Positions 25,216-32,750 of a stretch of DNA of 54,402 bases are shown here, in pieces. The stretch spans positions 1-54,402 of the forward strand of contig CAMAZY010000019.1 of assembly GCA_945863885.1 (NCBI GenBank), given 5' to 3'. This DNA comes from an uncultured Clostridia bacterium. GTDB taxonomy: Bacteria; Bacillota; Clostridia; Oscillospirales; Acutalibacteraceae. A program made the position numbers and the translations under genes. Within the stretch, counting starts at the first letter, position 1; each line of letters starts with the position of its first letter. The notes below the pieces were generated by a model. The model searched no databases. It saw only the letters and a program-made list of their open reading frames with translations, and was not told the origin of the DNA.

Positions 25216-26802
25216 TCAGCTTGCCGGAACGTATTCGGCAGGAATGATACTGCCCGGTACTTTCCAGCCGTTGGCGGCGATCCGGCCAATCAGCTTCTTT
25301 GCGTGCTCAAACTGCCACGTCCCGACGTGTTGGAATCCTCTCGATTCTAAAAAACGTATCTGTTTCGGCGTTGTCAGTCCGTTTTCACGGCGTTTTGAGA
25401 GCCTGTCAAGAAGCATCTGCGCCTTGCCTGCGTTGTCGATTTCGTCCGGCATGATTCCGAGCTTTTCCAGCGTGTTTTTTTGCTTTTCACTCGGCGGCGC
25501 CATTTCCCAACCGAATGACGGCTCATAGCCGGTCAGATCCTCCGCCTGAATCGACATTTCGAACTGAAGCGGGTCAACAAGCTTTCGTTTGCGTTTGCGC
25601 ATTTCGGCAAGCTGCTTGGTGAGGGTTTCTTCACGCTGCGCCACTACATCGCTTTCCGCCTGTTTCTCGGCTTCTTCGATATCCACGGGGCAAGCGGCGT
25701 TTTCAAGATTCTTCGTCATTTTTTCGGCTACTTCGTCGCTTTTGCAAATAAGGTGTGCCGGGCGGCACAGCTCATGCCGGCTTGTATGCCACAGAAAATC
25801 GAGCAAAAGCAAGTCCTTTTTGCCCTCACAAAGTCTTGTGCCCCTGCCTACCATCTGACAGTAAAGTCCTCTGACCTTGGTTGGTCGTAGAACGACAATA
25901 CAGTCAACGGACGGACAGTCCCACCCCTCGGTCAAAAGCATCGAATTGCAAAGCACGTTGTATTTGCCTTGGTCAAAGTCTTTGAGAATCTGTTCTCTGT
26001 CTTGACTGTTGCCGTTGACTTCGGCAGCTCTGAAGCCTGCCTGATTGAGAATATCACGGAACTTCTGCGAAGTCTTGATGAGCGGAAGAAACACAACGGT
26101 TTTTCTGTCCGAACAGTTTTTCTTCATTTCCTCGGCGATCTGATACAAATACGGGTCAAGGGCGGTGTCGATGTCGCTTGCCTTAAAATCACCCGACTGC
26201 ACCGAAACGCCGCTTAAATCGAGCGTCAGCGGTATTGTCAGAGCCTTGATCGGTGCAAGATAGCCGTCTTTAATCGCTCTTGGCAAGGTGTATTCGTAGG
26301 CGAGCGATTCGAACACCTGACCGAGGTTTTTCATGTCTCCCCTGTCAGGCGTAGCGGTAACGCCCAATACTTTCGCCTTGTCAAAGTGCTCCAGAACTCT
26401 TGTATAACCGTCCGACAATGCGTGATGCGCTTCGTCAATGATAATCGCCGAAAAATAATCGGGCGAAAACTTAGAAAGCCGGCTTTCACGCATGAGCGAC
26501 TGCACCGAGCCGACAACCACCCGGTACCACGAACCGAGACAGGATTCTTCGGCTTTTTCGGTTGCGGTTCGAAGTCCCGTTGCCTTTTCAAGCTTGTCCG
26601 CCGCCTGACTGAGCAGTTCACCACGGTGAGCGAGTATCAGAACACGCTCACCGTTTTTGACTAAAGATTCGGTTATTTTCGCAAAGACGATCGTCTTCCC
26701 TGTGCCGGTCGGCAAAACGAGCAATGTTTTTAGTTTTCCGCTGTCCCATTGCTCAAAAACAGCGTCTTTAGCTTCCGCTTGATACGGTCTGAGATTTATC
26801 AT
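25216..26802 (-). CDS. DEAD/DEAH-box superfamily 2 helicase
   Basis: 528 aa. Unwinds nucleic acid with ATP. Motif I LPTGTGKT at about 30-37, motif Ia LAHRGELL, motif II DEAHH, motif III VTATPDR, motif VI with QMVGRGTRLCEGK, so both RecA-like lobes are present (about 1-360). A C-terminal extension of some 150 residues contains RFLESRGFQHVGTWQFEHAKK. Common in Clostridia phage replication modules beside DUF669 and Sak4-like genes. Confidence 0.9.
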   Translation of the reverse strand: MINLRPYQAEAKDAVFEQWDSGKLKTLLVLPTGTGKTIVFAKITESLVKNGERVLILAHRGELLSQAADKLEKATGLRTATEKAEESCLGSWYRVVVGSVQSLMRESRLSKFSPDYFSAIIIDEAHHALSDGYTRVLEHFDKAKVLGVTATPDRGDMKNLGQVFESLAYEYTLPRAIKDGYLAPIKALTIPLTLDLSGVSVQSGDFKASDIDTALDPYLYQIAEEMKKNCSDRKTVVFLPLIKTSQKFRDILNQAGFRAAEVNGNSQDREQILKDFDQGKYNVLCNSMLLTEGWDCPSVDCIVVLRPTKVRGLYCQMVGRGTRLCEGKKDLLLLDFLWHTSRHELCRPAHLICKSDEVAEKMTKNLENAACPVDIEEAEKQAESDVVAQREETLTKQLAEMRKRKRKLVDPLQFEMSIQAEDLTGYEPSFGWEMAPPSEKQKNTLEKLGIMPDEIDNAGKAQMLLDRLSKRRENGLTTPKQIRFLESRGFQHVGTWQFEHAKKLIGRIAANGWKVPGSIIPAEYVPAS

Positions 26803-26822
26803 GATTACCCTCCGAAAAACCG

Positions 26823-27275
26823 TTAAAAGCTTGAGTACTTATTGCTGTCCGGCTGTGCAGGTGCTTTTTCAGGAGCAAGGAAAGATTTGATTTTATTGTA
26901 CTGATTGCCGTTGTAGGTATCTATGTACACCTTACAGCGTCCTTTTGCACCGGGCACGGCCGGCCAGTTCATACGCACCTTTTCGCCGTGCTTTTTCTCC
27001 CCGATTGACAGGAAGAAAGCCGAGAGGATTCCCTCACACTTGGTGTGCAGGAAAAGGTTATGCGTAATGACGGTGCTTTCGCCGTTCTTGCCGTAAATTT
27101 TAATTGTCAAAATTGCTTTTTTACACGCAGGCAGCTTTGCCGAGCCGTTATGTTGTCCGCGCTCAAACTTGAGAACCTCAAAGTCATATTCGCCCTCGGG
27201 CAGGAGTGTAAACTCGTTTTCGTTTTCAATTTCATCGTCCCAGTCAAGGGCTCTGTCTAAAAATTCATTTTGCAT
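26823..27275 (-). CDS. DUF669 protein, likely single-strand DNA-binding
   Basis: 150 aa. Opens MQNEFLDRALDWDDEIENEN, with FTLLPEGEYDFEVLKFERGQ and VYIDTYNGNQYNKIKSFL, the pattern of DUF669, whose members stand beside Sak4-type recombinases and act as phage single-strand binding proteins. The LDWDDEI motif near the start is shared with the primase-helicase, down to a 20-base DNA identity (24900-24919 and 27229-27248). Confidence 0.8.
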   Translation of the reverse strand: MQNEFLDRALDWDDEIENENEFTLLPEGEYDFEVLKFERGQHNGSAKLPACKKAILTIKIYGKNGESTVITHNLFLHTKCEGILSAFFLSIGEKKHGEKVRMNWPAVPGAKGRCKVYIDTYNGNQYNKIKSFLAPEKAPAQPDSNKYSSF

Positions 27276-27287
27276 TGTAAAATCTCC

Positions 27288-28364
27288 TTATCTTAATTTT
27301 GTGAATACATATTCTTTGACCTTATTCCAGAACGGAATCAGCCAGCCGTCAATAAAGTCGTCTCCGTAATTCGGAATCGGGGTTTCAAGCGGATAGAAGC
27401 CACGTTCAAAGACCACCTGACGCACTTCTTGTTCGGTGATGCCCGCCGCCGTCATCAGGTCAAGCAGGCGTTTCGGAATATCGCTTGAAGTCTCGGGTAC
27501 CGTTTCGGTAGTTGAGCCGGCGTCCGGCACGTCAACTTCGGGTGTTGTTGCAGGAGGCTGTTCAGGCTCATCGTCAACGATTTCAATAAAATCCTTATGC
27601 TCGACCGTTTTTGCCTCCTGCGTCTTGTAAATACCGAAGTCAATAAACAGTCTTGCGATGGAATCAAACGAGAACGGCACCTCATCAGGCAATCCGTCAC
27701 GGTTCTTTGCGTCCCAGCAGGGGTGATGGGTCGTATACATGACACGCTTTCCGCCCTGCGCCTTGAACTTCTTGCCCTTATCGTCGGTTGCAACGGCATA
27801 GGTCTTGTAGTTGGCAAACAACACCATATCCGCCCATTCCTTAACGAGTGGTGAGATCTGAGAGCCGGTCTTTTTGCCGAGCTTCAGCTCCCACCGGTCA
27901 TAGGCTCCCATTTCGTCCGGCTGTTCAAACTTGCGAAGCTGTGCGTGCGCCGTCAGAACAACATTGATGTTTACAGCGATCACTTCATCGAGAAGCATCA
28001 GGAACCGGGAAAATTCCTCTTTTTCGTAAACATAGCCGTTCCCGTAGCCAAAGTCCTCAATTCCCTTTTTGCCGGCATTGTCGCAAATCTGCTTGACACA
28101 AAGGGCTTCCGCCCAGTCAATGGTGTCAATGACCAGCGTCTTACAAAGCGACGGATTATTGATGACGAACTGCACCTGCTCTTTCAGCATCTGCCACGAT
28201 GTCGGCTTGTCAAAGCGTTTGACGTCGTATTTTTTCGTACTGCCCTCGGTGTCGATAAAAAGCGGTTTCGGGAATGAGGCGGCAAAGGTCGTTTTGCCGA
28301 TGCCCTCGGGACCGTAGATAACGACTTTCTGAGCGCAGTTGATTTTACCCTGTGTAATATTCAT
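27288..28364 (-). CDS. Sak4-like RecA-fold ATPase (single-strand annealing)
   Basis: 358 aa. Walker A GPEGIGKTT (about 19-27), acidic LFIDTEGS, Walker B TLVIDTIDW and a conserved VVLTAHAQLRKFE. This is the AAA_24/Sak4 type of phage recombinase, used with its DUF669 partner for annealing and repair. The last 100 residues (PATTPEVDVPDAGSTTETVP and the rest) form a low-complexity linker and a small C-terminal domain. Confidence 0.85.
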   Translation of the reverse strand: MNITQGKINCAQKVVIYGPEGIGKTTFAASFPKPLFIDTEGSTKKYDVKRFDKPTSWQMLKEQVQFVINNPSLCKTLVIDTIDWAEALCVKQICDNAGKKGIEDFGYGNGYVYEKEEFSRFLMLLDEVIAVNINVVLTAHAQLRKFEQPDEMGAYDRWELKLGKKTGSQISPLVKEWADMVLFANYKTYAVATDDKGKKFKAQGGKRVMYTTHHPCWDAKNRDGLPDEVPFSFDSIARLFIDFGIYKTQEAKTVEHKDFIEIVDDEPEQPPATTPEVDVPDAGSTTETVPETSSDIPKRLLDLMTAAGITEQEVRQVVFERGFYPLETPIPNYGDDFIDGWLIPFWNKVKEYVFTKLR

Positions 28365-28366
28365 GA

Positions 28367-29647
28367 TTAAAATTCACTCCAATCTTTCTTGATTTCCGGA
28401 CGTGCCGTGACAGCCGGTTTTCCGTCCTCGATAATGACCGAACATTCGTCGCCGGTGCTGACCCGTGTTGCGATCGCCTGCAAGTTTTCGTTTTCAAGCC
28501 ATGCGGCAAATTCGGAAAGCGTGTCGTTGTCCATCTGCTCCAGCTTATCAAGCAGAACGAAACCGCATTCGGGGTTCAGCTTACGGACGATAGCCGTTGC
28601 GATTTTCAGCTGTTGAGAGGACGAAAGACAGTCCCAGTTCTTACCGTTATAGGTAAGCTCTCCGTTCTCGACCGACAAGCCCGGAAGCGGCAAATCGGCA
28701 CCCTCCAAAAGGTCTTTTTTCTGCTGACGGATCGATGAAAGCTTTTCGGTCAGATCGTCATACATACGAGCGTATTCCTCGGCATCGGCTTCGGCTTTTT
28801 CCCGGTCGAGGTTGGCTCTGACCTTACGGTTGATTTCCTCAATGGAGCGGAGATTTTCTTCCAACTCCGCCGTGCTTTCATCGTGAAGTTCTTCGGCGGT
28901 TTTGTATGCCGTTTCGACTTCCTTTTCAAGGTCTGCCAATTCAGCGGTCATTTTATCAAGCTGTCCTCTTGTTCGATTTATTCTTTCTGCAAGTTCATTT
29001 CGCCTGATTTCGAGTTCATACGCCCTGTCACGTTTGCGCTGGTTCTCACCGTTTCTTGCAAGGATTTCCTGCTGTTCGGCTATCAGCTGAGAAGCCGACA
29101 CAGGCTCGTCCGGCACGTCCTGAAACAGCGGCATTTCTTTTGCAAACTTTTTCTTTTGGTCGGCAATCTGACCGACAGCGTGCCGCCTGGCGTAGGTTTC
29201 GGCTTCGTCTCTTTCAAGGGTGAAAAGCTTATCCCCGACACCGATGATCCGAAGCAGAATAGACGCCTTTTCTTTCGAGTTGCTGTTGAGAAACTTCGGC
29301 ACATCAAGCGCAAACTGTTCAACAAACGAGTTCAGAAGATTCTGCCCGGCAAGCCGACCCGACGGGTCTGTCACCTTAAGAGAGCTGTTTTTGCCCTTGC
29401 GCTCAACGACGATACCGTTTGACAGCGTAACCTTGAGATACGGGTCAGTCAGCGCACCGTCCCGGGCGGCGTTTGTCGGACGGAACCGGTCACCGCCGAG
29501 TGCCCATGCGATCGAGTCCAGCACGGTTGTTTTACCCTGGTTGTTTTTTCCGCCGATTACGGTCAGTCCGTTTTCGGTCGGTGTGTACTGAAGCATTTTG
29601 ATTCGCTTCACGTTTTCAATTTCAAAGCTTGTGATTTTGATTGACAT
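28367..29647 (-). CDS. SMC/RecN-like AAA ATPase
   Basis: 426 aa. Walker A GGKNNQGKTT (about 33-42), central coiled coil (about 195-310, rich in Glu, Leu, Arg), ABC-type signature near SSSQQLKIA and Walker B CGFVLLDKLEQM, then an H-loop-like region. The overall form is a small SbcC/RecF-like ATPase, likely working with DNA ends or recombination intermediates. It overlaps by one base with the next upstream gene and sits two bases from the Sak4-like gene. Confidence 0.8.
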   Translation of the reverse strand: MSIKITSFEIENVKRIKMLQYTPTENGLTVIGGKNNQGKTTVLDSIAWALGGDRFRPTNAARDGALTDPYLKVTLSNGIVVERKGKNSSLKVTDPSGRLAGQNLLNSFVEQFALDVPKFLNSNSKEKASILLRIIGVGDKLFTLERDEAETYARRHAVGQIADQKKKFAKEMPLFQDVPDEPVSASQLIAEQQEILARNGENQRKRDRAYELEIRRNELAERINRTRGQLDKMTAELADLEKEVETAYKTAEELHDESTAELEENLRSIEEINRKVRANLDREKAEADAEEYARMYDDLTEKLSSIRQQKKDLLEGADLPLPGLSVENGELTYNGKNWDCLSSSQQLKIATAIVRKLNPECGFVLLDKLEQMDNDTLSEFAAWLENENLQAIATRVSTGDECSVIIEDGKPAVTARPEIKKDWSEF

Positions 29648-29835
29648 TATTTATCCTCCTGTTCATTTTCCTCACCCTCCATATCGATCAACCCACGGAT
29701 ATATTTGAGCGGCACGCCATTTCTGACTGCAATTTCAATCACTTCGGCTCTTGCAGCTTCGTACATCATGTTATAAAAGTCTGTGAATTTCACCATCACC
29801 CGGTCTTCCGGCTTGAATGCGTTTGAAATACTCAT
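29647..29835 (-). CDS. Small early phage protein
   Basis: 62 aa from ATG at 29835, formed by TGATG with the stop of the DUF4406 gene and preceded by GGGAGGT. MSISNAFKPEDRVMVKFTDF, helical, acidic tail EGEENEQEDK. An upstream start at 29907 would lie inside the DUF4406 gene. No family recognised. Confidence 0.65.
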   Translation of the reverse strand: MSISNAFKPEDRVMVKFTDFYNMMYEAARAEVIEIAVRNGVPLKYIRGLIDMEGEENEQEDK

Positions 29836-30107
29836 CAATATATGACCTCCCTTCCGATATACCGGCAATACTGTTCTTCCAGCCGTGCCCCCTCGCTGTC
29901 CTGCCACCCGGGAAGAAGTAACACCTTGTCGGCAATATCAATCATCGAGAAGCATATCCGCATATACTCGGCTTTAGTCAGCCCCTCCGGCATTACCGAC
30001 GGGTTGAGTACAATGTGCCCATCCTTTTCGAGCTCCGCCTGCGCCTTTTCAAATTCTTCCCGGTAGTTCTCTTTCCCGGTAATTTTTCCTGCTATGTAAA
30101 TTTTCAT
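29835..30107 (-). CDS. DUF4406 protein, deoxyribosyltransferase-like
   Basis: 90 aa. MKIYIAGKITGKENYREEF, then VLNPSVMPEGL and LLLPGWQDSEGARLEEQYC are the hallmark of DUF4406, related to nucleoside 2-deoxyribosyltransferases. GWQDSEGA includes the residues matching the family active site. Likely acts on nucleotides in the infected cell; no substrate is known. The stop overlaps the next ATG. A distant paralogue is in the lysis region (2193-2564). Confidence 0.82.
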   Translation of the reverse strand: MKIYIAGKITGKENYREEFEKAQAELEKDGHIVLNPSVMPEGLTKAEYMRICFSMIDIADKVLLLPGWQDSEGARLEEQYCRYIGREVIY

Positions 30108-30108
30108 G

Positions 30109-30159
30109 TCATTTCACCTCATATTCCATCGGTAATACTTCTGGCAATATCTCACGCAT
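30109..30159 (-). CDS. Possible 16-residue peptide
   Basis: MREILPEVLPMEYEVK, from an ATG that overlaps the stop of the preceding zinc-ribbon gene. The ribosome binding site is weak; the frame may simply be a coupling segment that carries the GAGGTG of the DUF4406 gene. Confidence 0.2.
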   Translation of the reverse strand: MREILPEVLPMEYEVK

Positions 30160-30424
30160 TGTCAGCACCCACCTTTCCGTTCATTTTTGCGCCGCAGTCG
30201 GGGCAGAATTTCGAAAGCCTATAATCTGTCAAATACCCGCATTCCGAGCATTTGAAGAATTCATAATCTTCAATCCATTTCCCGTGCCTGACTTCCACCA
30301 CATCGGCGGCAGGCATGGCTCTGATTGCTCTTTCAACACACTCGATTGTAGTCTCACCGTTTATATCTGGCGTATTTTGTTTGACGAATTTAATCAACGC
30401 TTCACGCTCTATGTATTCAGCCAT
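30152..30424 (-). CDS. Zinc-ribbon early phage protein
   Basis: 90 aa. Opens MAEYIEREALIKFVKQ, and ends with a zinc ribbon CSECGYL..FCPDCGAKM (four cysteines in two CxxC pairs). The block DVVEVRHGKWIED just ahead of the ribbon is common in Clostridia phages. DNA or RNA contact is possible; function unknown. Overlaps the preceding Lar-like gene by 8 bases. Confidence 0.75.
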   Translation of the reverse strand: MAEYIEREALIKFVKQNTPDINGETTIECVERAIRAMPAADVVEVRHGKWIEDYEFFKCSECGYLTDYRLSKFCPDCGAKMNGKVGADNA

Positions 30425-30665
30425 TGTCCGCTCTCCTGTTCCATGCTTCGATTGCTTCTTCTATTGTTGGATAATATCCAGATGAAGCTCCGCAACCGCC
30501 CTTATTGACATCGCATACAACCGTATTGTATTCACAGGGATTAGATTCAAACTCACTGCAATGACAATTATCATTTTCAAAATTTGAACATTCTTCTAAA
30601 TCGTGTGCATTTGTCATAACAGCTACCTTTTTCCCGCAAAACGGGCACGGTTTTAATTCAGCCAT
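30417..30665 (-). CDS. Lar-family restriction alleviation-like protein
   Basis: 82 aa. MAELKPCPFCGKKVAV, a cysteine-rich middle (CHCSEFESNPCEYNTVVC) and EEAIEAWNRR are the Lar-family pattern. Rac-prophage Lar relieves type I restriction in E. coli; many phage members keep only the zinc-binding form, so an anti-restriction role here is an inference. Confidence 0.75.
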   Translation of the reverse strand: MAELKPCPFCGKKVAVMTNAHDLEECSNFENDNCHCSEFESNPCEYNTVVCDVNKGGCGASSGYYPTIEEAIEAWNRRADNG

Positions 30666-30677
30666 TTTTACCTCCTC

Positions 30678-31541
30678 CTATATTCCGAAATCCTTATAAT
30701 CTGTGCCTTTTTCCATGTGTGCTTTAATACAAGCCGGACGTTGCCACATCCTCGCCCACTTATTCCAGTCAGCCGAATACTCGGTTTTTGTGTCCGAAAA
30801 ATCACGGTACAGCTGTACAAACGGCATAGCACCGGCTTCATATACGGCTCTCGCCCGCATTTCATCTTTGTTGCGGTCTTTTCCGTAAGAGAGCACATAA
30901 CAATGAATCTTGTTGCGGTTGAAGCCTATTTTCTTCAGCTTATCGCAGGCTTTATTAAACTCCGGCAAACGTGCGTCGGTGTCGCAAGCAAGCCACAATT
31001 CTTTAACCTTGCTAACCCCGAGGGATTCAAGACTTCTGCAAAAATGATCGTCTATCAGGTCGGCTTCAAGCCCGCCTTTAAAACAAATTCCCCTTTGCGT
31101 CTTTAGCATTTCAAAAACCTTGTCCTTGTGCTGCCGATCGCACTGTAAAAAGTTATTGTCTTGAATCCAGTTACCGGGAACGATTTCAAGCTGTTTGAGC
31201 CTGCCCTCATTTTTCGGAACAACACACCATGGGCAGTTGTTGTTACATCCTCGTGAAGTGAAGATGATATTGCTTTTCACATACATCCCTTGAACAAAGT
31301 CACTACAATCGGATCCATACGCAACGCCGCCGAGTTTGACAGGCTTATTTGTCACACCCTCCCATTGATAGGCTAATGCTTCGCAGTATTTTCTGTCCCA
31401 TGTGAAAGTGCAAGAAATATGTACTTCTTTGTGTTCGGGAATAAACAGCGTCGGCATTCCGATGAAAGCCATATCATCATCAGGCGTGTACGAAGTTTGC
31501 CGAGGAAAAACACGGATGATATCAAAGTGGGGTGTCGTCAT
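30678..31541 (-). CDS. Phage radical SAM protein
   Basis: 287 aa from ATG at 31541 after GAGGAAG. The CxxxCxxC cluster motif SRGCNNNCPWC (with VVPKNEGR after it) is near residue 116 and would hold a 4Fe-4S cluster that cleaves S-adenosylmethionine. A barrel-like rest follows (GGLEADLIDDHF, VKELWLACDTDARLPEF, CYVLSYGKD). The substrate is unknown; nearby nucleotide-related genes (DUF4406) hint at nucleotide or nucleic-acid chemistry. The start lies inside the end of the upstream 45-residue gene. Confidence 0.8.
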   Translation of the reverse strand: MTTPHFDIIRVFPRQTSYTPDDDMAFIGMPTLFIPEHKEVHISCTFTWDRKYCEALAYQWEGVTNKPVKLGGVAYGSDCSDFVQGMYVKSNIIFTSRGCNNNCPWCVVPKNEGRLKQLEIVPGNWIQDNNFLQCDRQHKDKVFEMLKTQRGICFKGGLEADLIDDHFCRSLESLGVSKVKELWLACDTDARLPEFNKACDKLKKIGFNRNKIHCYVLSYGKDRNKDEMRARAVYEAGAMPFVQLYRDFSDTKTEYSADWNKWARMWQRPACIKAHMEKGTDYKDFGI

Positions 31542-31659
31542 GTTTCTTCCTCTTTTCCCACTTTGCTTCAATCCAGTCCCACACGCCCCACACAACAAGT
31601 GCTAAATACATCGGACTACTCATCAGGGCGAAAAGCTTTAAACATTCAAGTGTTGTCAT
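31522..31659 (-). CDS. Small single-pass membrane protein
   Basis: 45 aa: MTTLECLKLFALMSSPMYLA, then LVVWGVWDWIEAKWEKRKK. One hydrophobic helix (about 6-30) and a basic tail. Preceded by GGAGGGAAC, nine bases before ATG. Its end overlaps the radical SAM start by 20 bases. Could alter the membrane of the infected cell; no family recognised. Confidence 0.6.
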   Translation of the reverse strand: MTTLECLKLFALMSSPMYLALVVWGVWDWIEAKWEKRKKHDDTPL

Positions 31660-31687
31660 GGTCCGTTCCCTCCTGTTTCAACTTCCG

Positions 31688-31981
31688 TCACTTCTTCGGG
31701 TCGGTATAAATCGACTCTTTCTGGCTTTTCAACGCGGCGTTTTCGGCCTGAAGCTTTTCAACCACCTCAATCAGCCTGTCACACTCACACTGTGCACGAA
31801 TCATGTCATCAAAGTAGCTCTGGCTGCGATTTTTCTCTGACTTCAGCTTGTCCTTGAGGTCTTGATTCCTCTCAAGAAGCGTTGATATTGCGCCTTTGAG
31901 TTCGGATTTTTCGCTCTTCAGTTCGTGAACCTCGTTTCCAAGGTGTGCGTTGAATTCTTTCAAAAATTTAATACTGTTCAT
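31688..31981 (-). CDS. Coiled-coil early phage protein
   Basis: 97 aa, almost all one charged coiled coil (residues 5-88, Leu/Lys/Glu heptads: HELKSEKSELKGAISTLLER). Preceded by AGGAGGAT. No family assigned. May be a scaffold for another early protein. Confidence 0.7.
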   Translation of the reverse strand: MNSIKFLKEFNAHLGNEVHELKSEKSELKGAISTLLERNQDLKDKLKSEKNRSQSYFDDMIRAQCECDRLIEVVEKLQAENAALKSQKESIYTDPKK

Positions 31982-31994
31982 TGTGTTTATCCTC

Positions 31995-32063
31995 CTATGA
32001 TTTCAATATTTGATGTCCGGAAAGCATCCGCAGCTTGTCCGATTGCCGCATTGGAAGCGGCAT
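31995..32063 (-). CDS. Possible 22-residue peptide
   Basis: MPLPMRQSDKLRMLSGHQIL and two more residues; starts just after the stop of the upstream gene and ends just ahead of the AGGAGG of the coiled-coil gene. Weak ribosome binding site, so doubtful. Confidence 0.2.
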   Translation of the reverse strand: MPLPMRQSDKLRMLSGHQILKS

Positions 32064-32066
32064 TGT

Positions 32067-32315
32067 TTATCCGGCTTGTTTCGCCTTTTCTTCCTCCGCC
32101 CGGCGCTTTTCTTCGGCTTCAAGTGCTTCAACGAATTTGATGTAATCTTCCGGGGGACGTGCTGCGAAATATCGGCTCATGGATTCCGTAAGCCGCTTTC
32201 TCATCTTTCTTTCCGCATCGGCTTTTTCCTCCGGCGTAAGAGATTCGAGGGGAACGACATCGCCGTTTTCTTTCATAAACCAACACGTTACTTTAATTTC
32301 TTTCTGTTTTGCCAT
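32067..32315 (-). CDS. Small charged early phage protein
   Basis: 82 aa from ATG at 32315, GAGGTG upstream. MAKQKEIKVTCWFMKENGDV, then SLTPEEKADAERKMRKRLTE and a Glu/Lys/Ala-rich helix (EALEAEEKRRAEEEKAK). Similar proteins are seen in Firmicutes phages near the antirepressor; function unknown. Confidence 0.65.
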   Translation of the reverse strand: MAKQKEIKVTCWFMKENGDVVPLESLTPEEKADAERKMRKRLTESMSRYFAARPPEDYIKFVEALEAEEKRRAEEEKAKQAG

Positions 32316-32357
32316 GATTATCACCTCGTAAAATGTTTATGTTTTTGTCGGTATGTC

Positions 32358-32612
32358 CTATTTCTCAAGAGATTTGGAAATCTGATTCTGAATATCTGAT
32401 AGCTTGCTATTTTGATTTTTCACTAAATCCAAAGCAGAAATCAAAACGCTTTCAAAACTGTGTTCATACGGGAATAACTTCCCGAAGTAATCGCCCTCAC
32501 TTCCGCGACATTCGTCAAACACCTCAGTAAGCACAATACTGATAAGATCCATAGCACGCTCTATTTCAATAGAAATTTCTTCAAGACTGTCTCTGATTTC
32601 ATGAATATCCAT
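32358..32612 (-). CDS. Small helical early phage protein
   Basis: 84 aa, acidic and helical (MDIHEIRDSLEEISIEIERA), with FESVLISALDLVKNQNSKL. Preceded by GGAGAGTG. The gene follows the small + strand RNA region. Not recognised. Confidence 0.6.
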   Translation of the reverse strand: MDIHEIRDSLEEISIEIERAMDLISIVLTEVFDECRGSEGDYFGKLFPYEHSFESVLISALDLVKNQNSKLSDIQNQISKSLEK

Positions 32613-32629
32613 TTGTTATCACTCTCCTA

Positions 32630-32658
32630 TTGACAAAAATTGAAGGGCATAATATAAT
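32630..32658 (+). promoter_or_regulatory. Promoter of a small + strand RNA
   Basis: TTGACA (32630-32635), 17-base spacer, TATAAT (32653-32658): a perfect consensus promoter, opposite to the early operon, in the gap between the antirepressor gene and the 32358-32612 gene. Confidence 0.85.
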
Positions 32659-32664
32659 GAATAT

Positions 32665-32732
32665 AACCACTTTCCTATGGTGTGGTTAGGCTCTTGTGTC
32701 GGCTTGTGAGGCGGTGACTCAAGAGTTTTTTT
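32665..32732 (+). ncRNA. Small antisense-oriented RNA next to the antirepressor gene
   Basis: About 68 bases expected. A 5' hairpin (AACCAC / GTGGTT, 32665-32687) is followed by a terminator hairpin (32691-32700 with 32716-32725, one mismatch) and seven T (32726-32732). No reading frame. It is complementary to the early mRNA just downstream of the antirepressor stop codon. P22 regulates its antirepressor with the small antisense Sar RNA, so a role in antirepressor control is plausible but unproven. Confidence 0.65.
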
Positions 32733-32750
32733 ATGCCCTTTTTCATTGGT

